Source of the DNA: Treponema sp.
Lineage (GTDB): Bacteria > Spirochaetota > Spirochaetia > Treponematales > Treponemataceae
Reading direction: 5' to 3'
Assembly (NCBI GenBank): GCA_017453705.1
Contig: JAFTEK010000315.1
Coordinates: 1 to 6,129, forward strand
DNA: 6,129 bases
In this document: in pieces, positions 5,533-6,129 of the stretch
Layout of the letters: each line of letters opens with the position of its first letter
Numbering within the stretch: position 1 is the first letter of the stretch
Position numbers and translations under genes: made by a program
Notes under the pieces: model-generated
The model's database searches: none
What the model was told of the DNA's origin: nothing
The model's input: the letters and a program-made list of their open reading frames with translations, nothing else

Positions 5533-6129
5533 TTATTCCTCTTCGTCCTCATCCGTGACAACCACAGCCTTTGGCTCCACCTTGGGGCGCATGAACTTGG
5601 GGTCAGTCAGGTTGAGGATTCCGGGGATAATCGTCATGGCAAGGAAGCTGGACGCAATCATCTCAATCGCGACAAGTATTCCGATGTAGCGCAGGACGAC
5701 GAACTTGGACAGGCAGAGGACTATGAAGCCCAAGCCGACCGCAAGGGCGTTGGTCACGATTCCGTGCCCGCTCTTCTTGAAGGTCCTCTTTGTCACCTCG
5801 ATGAGGTCGCGGCTCCTGGATCTCTCCTCGCGGTATGTCGTAAGGAAGTGGATGGTGTAGTCAATTCCGACACCGACGACGACCGACGCGATGATGCTCG
5901 TTATGAAATCCAGGTTTATCTTGGCAAATCCCATCGTCATGTAGTTGAGCATGATGGCGAATGCGAGCGGCACGGCTCCCAGCAGACCTGCCCAGACAGA
6001 CTTGAATGACAGGGTTATGATCAAGAACACGGACAGGAGAGACACGACAAGGCTCGTGGTCTGGCTGTTGATGATCATCTGGGTCATCCTGTGCTCCATC
6101 TCGCCCGTACCGGTCGCCTCAACCGTGTA
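5533..6129 (-). CDS. MMPL/RND-family inner-membrane exporter, C-terminal part
   Basis: The last 198 residues of an RND-superfamily exporter are visible; the frame is open through the right edge (it begins YTVEATGTGE), so no start can be given. The order fits the second MMPL domain: the end of the periplasmic loop, then five hydrophobic segments corresponding to TM8-TM12, at visible residues of about 25-42, 45-68, 74-94, 123-141 and 144-172. GVGIDYTIHF, with its Asp at visible residue 90 in the TM10 position, is the motif typical of MMPL proteins and a likely part of the proton relay. The SxxxGHGIVTNALA segment before TM11 is also typical. The cytoplasmic tail ends in an acidic TDEDEEE. MMPL proteins use the proton gradient to move lipids or other hydrophobic molecules. 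The gene lies upstream of the LolA-like gene on the same strand, 241 bases away, which supports a shared pathway but not necessarily one mRNA. Substrate unknown. Confidence 0.93.
   Translation of the reverse strand, partial: YTVEATGTGEMEHRMTQMIINSQTTSLVVSLLSVFLIITLSFKSVWAGLLGAVPLAFAIMLNYMTMGFAKINLDFITSIIASVVVGVGIDYTIHFLTTYREERSRSRDLIEVTKRTFKKSGHGIVTNALAVGLGFIVLCLSKFVVLRYIGILVAIEMIASSFLAMTIIPGILNLTDPKFMRPKVEPKAVVVTDEDEEE

Noticed and set aside
5461..6009. 182-codon open frame on the plus strand
   Set aside because: It is antisense to the MMPL exporter, starts inside palindrome E3, and shows no domain. The minus-strand reading has clear transmembrane segments and the GVGIDY motif.

Overview
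The window carries four genes, all read on the minus strand. From right to left, in the order of transcription, they are: the 3' end of an MMPL/RND-type inner-membrane exporter, a complete periplasmic LolA-like protein, a complete outer-membrane beta-barrel protein of about 608 residues, and the first 776 codons of uvrA. I see no RNA gene, CRISPR array, transposase or phage gene. The long open frames on the plus strand lie antisense to these genes and do not look like real proteins.

The cell must have two membranes, because there is an outer-membrane barrel with a C-terminal aromatic residue, a LolA-fold protein and an RND exporter. Mid-range GC, the Asp/Ser/Gly-rich start of the barrel protein and this gene combination suggest a spirochaete, most likely a Treponema-like organism. 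That assignment is an inference from general knowledge and is not proven by any marker here.

Layout. 5533-6129: C-terminal half of the second MMPL domain. 5292-5532: a 241-base gap with two stem-loops and an A/T-rich stretch that may hold the LolA-like gene's promoter. 4482-5291: LolA-like gene with a strong ribosome binding site. 4336-4481: an intrinsic terminator for the LolA-like gene, then a separate extended -10 promoter for the barrel gene. 2503-4329: barrel gene. 2331-2502: two stem-loops; the one nearer uvrA contains a near-consensus promoter whose predicted start lies only about 3 bases before the uvrA ATG. 1-2330: uvrA, cut by the window edge.

The exporter, the LolA-like carrier and the barrel together look like a trans-envelope pathway for a hydrophobic cargo (lipid or lipoprotein): inner-membrane pump, periplasmic carrier, outer-membrane acceptor or channel. 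uvrA is a separate housekeeping DNA-repair gene. The most unusual sequence features are a family of three related palindromes in the two gaps (consensus arm GGGCATCTCGAAAA), one of them overlapping the uvrA promoter, and a long alanine-rich helical segment inside the beta-barrel.
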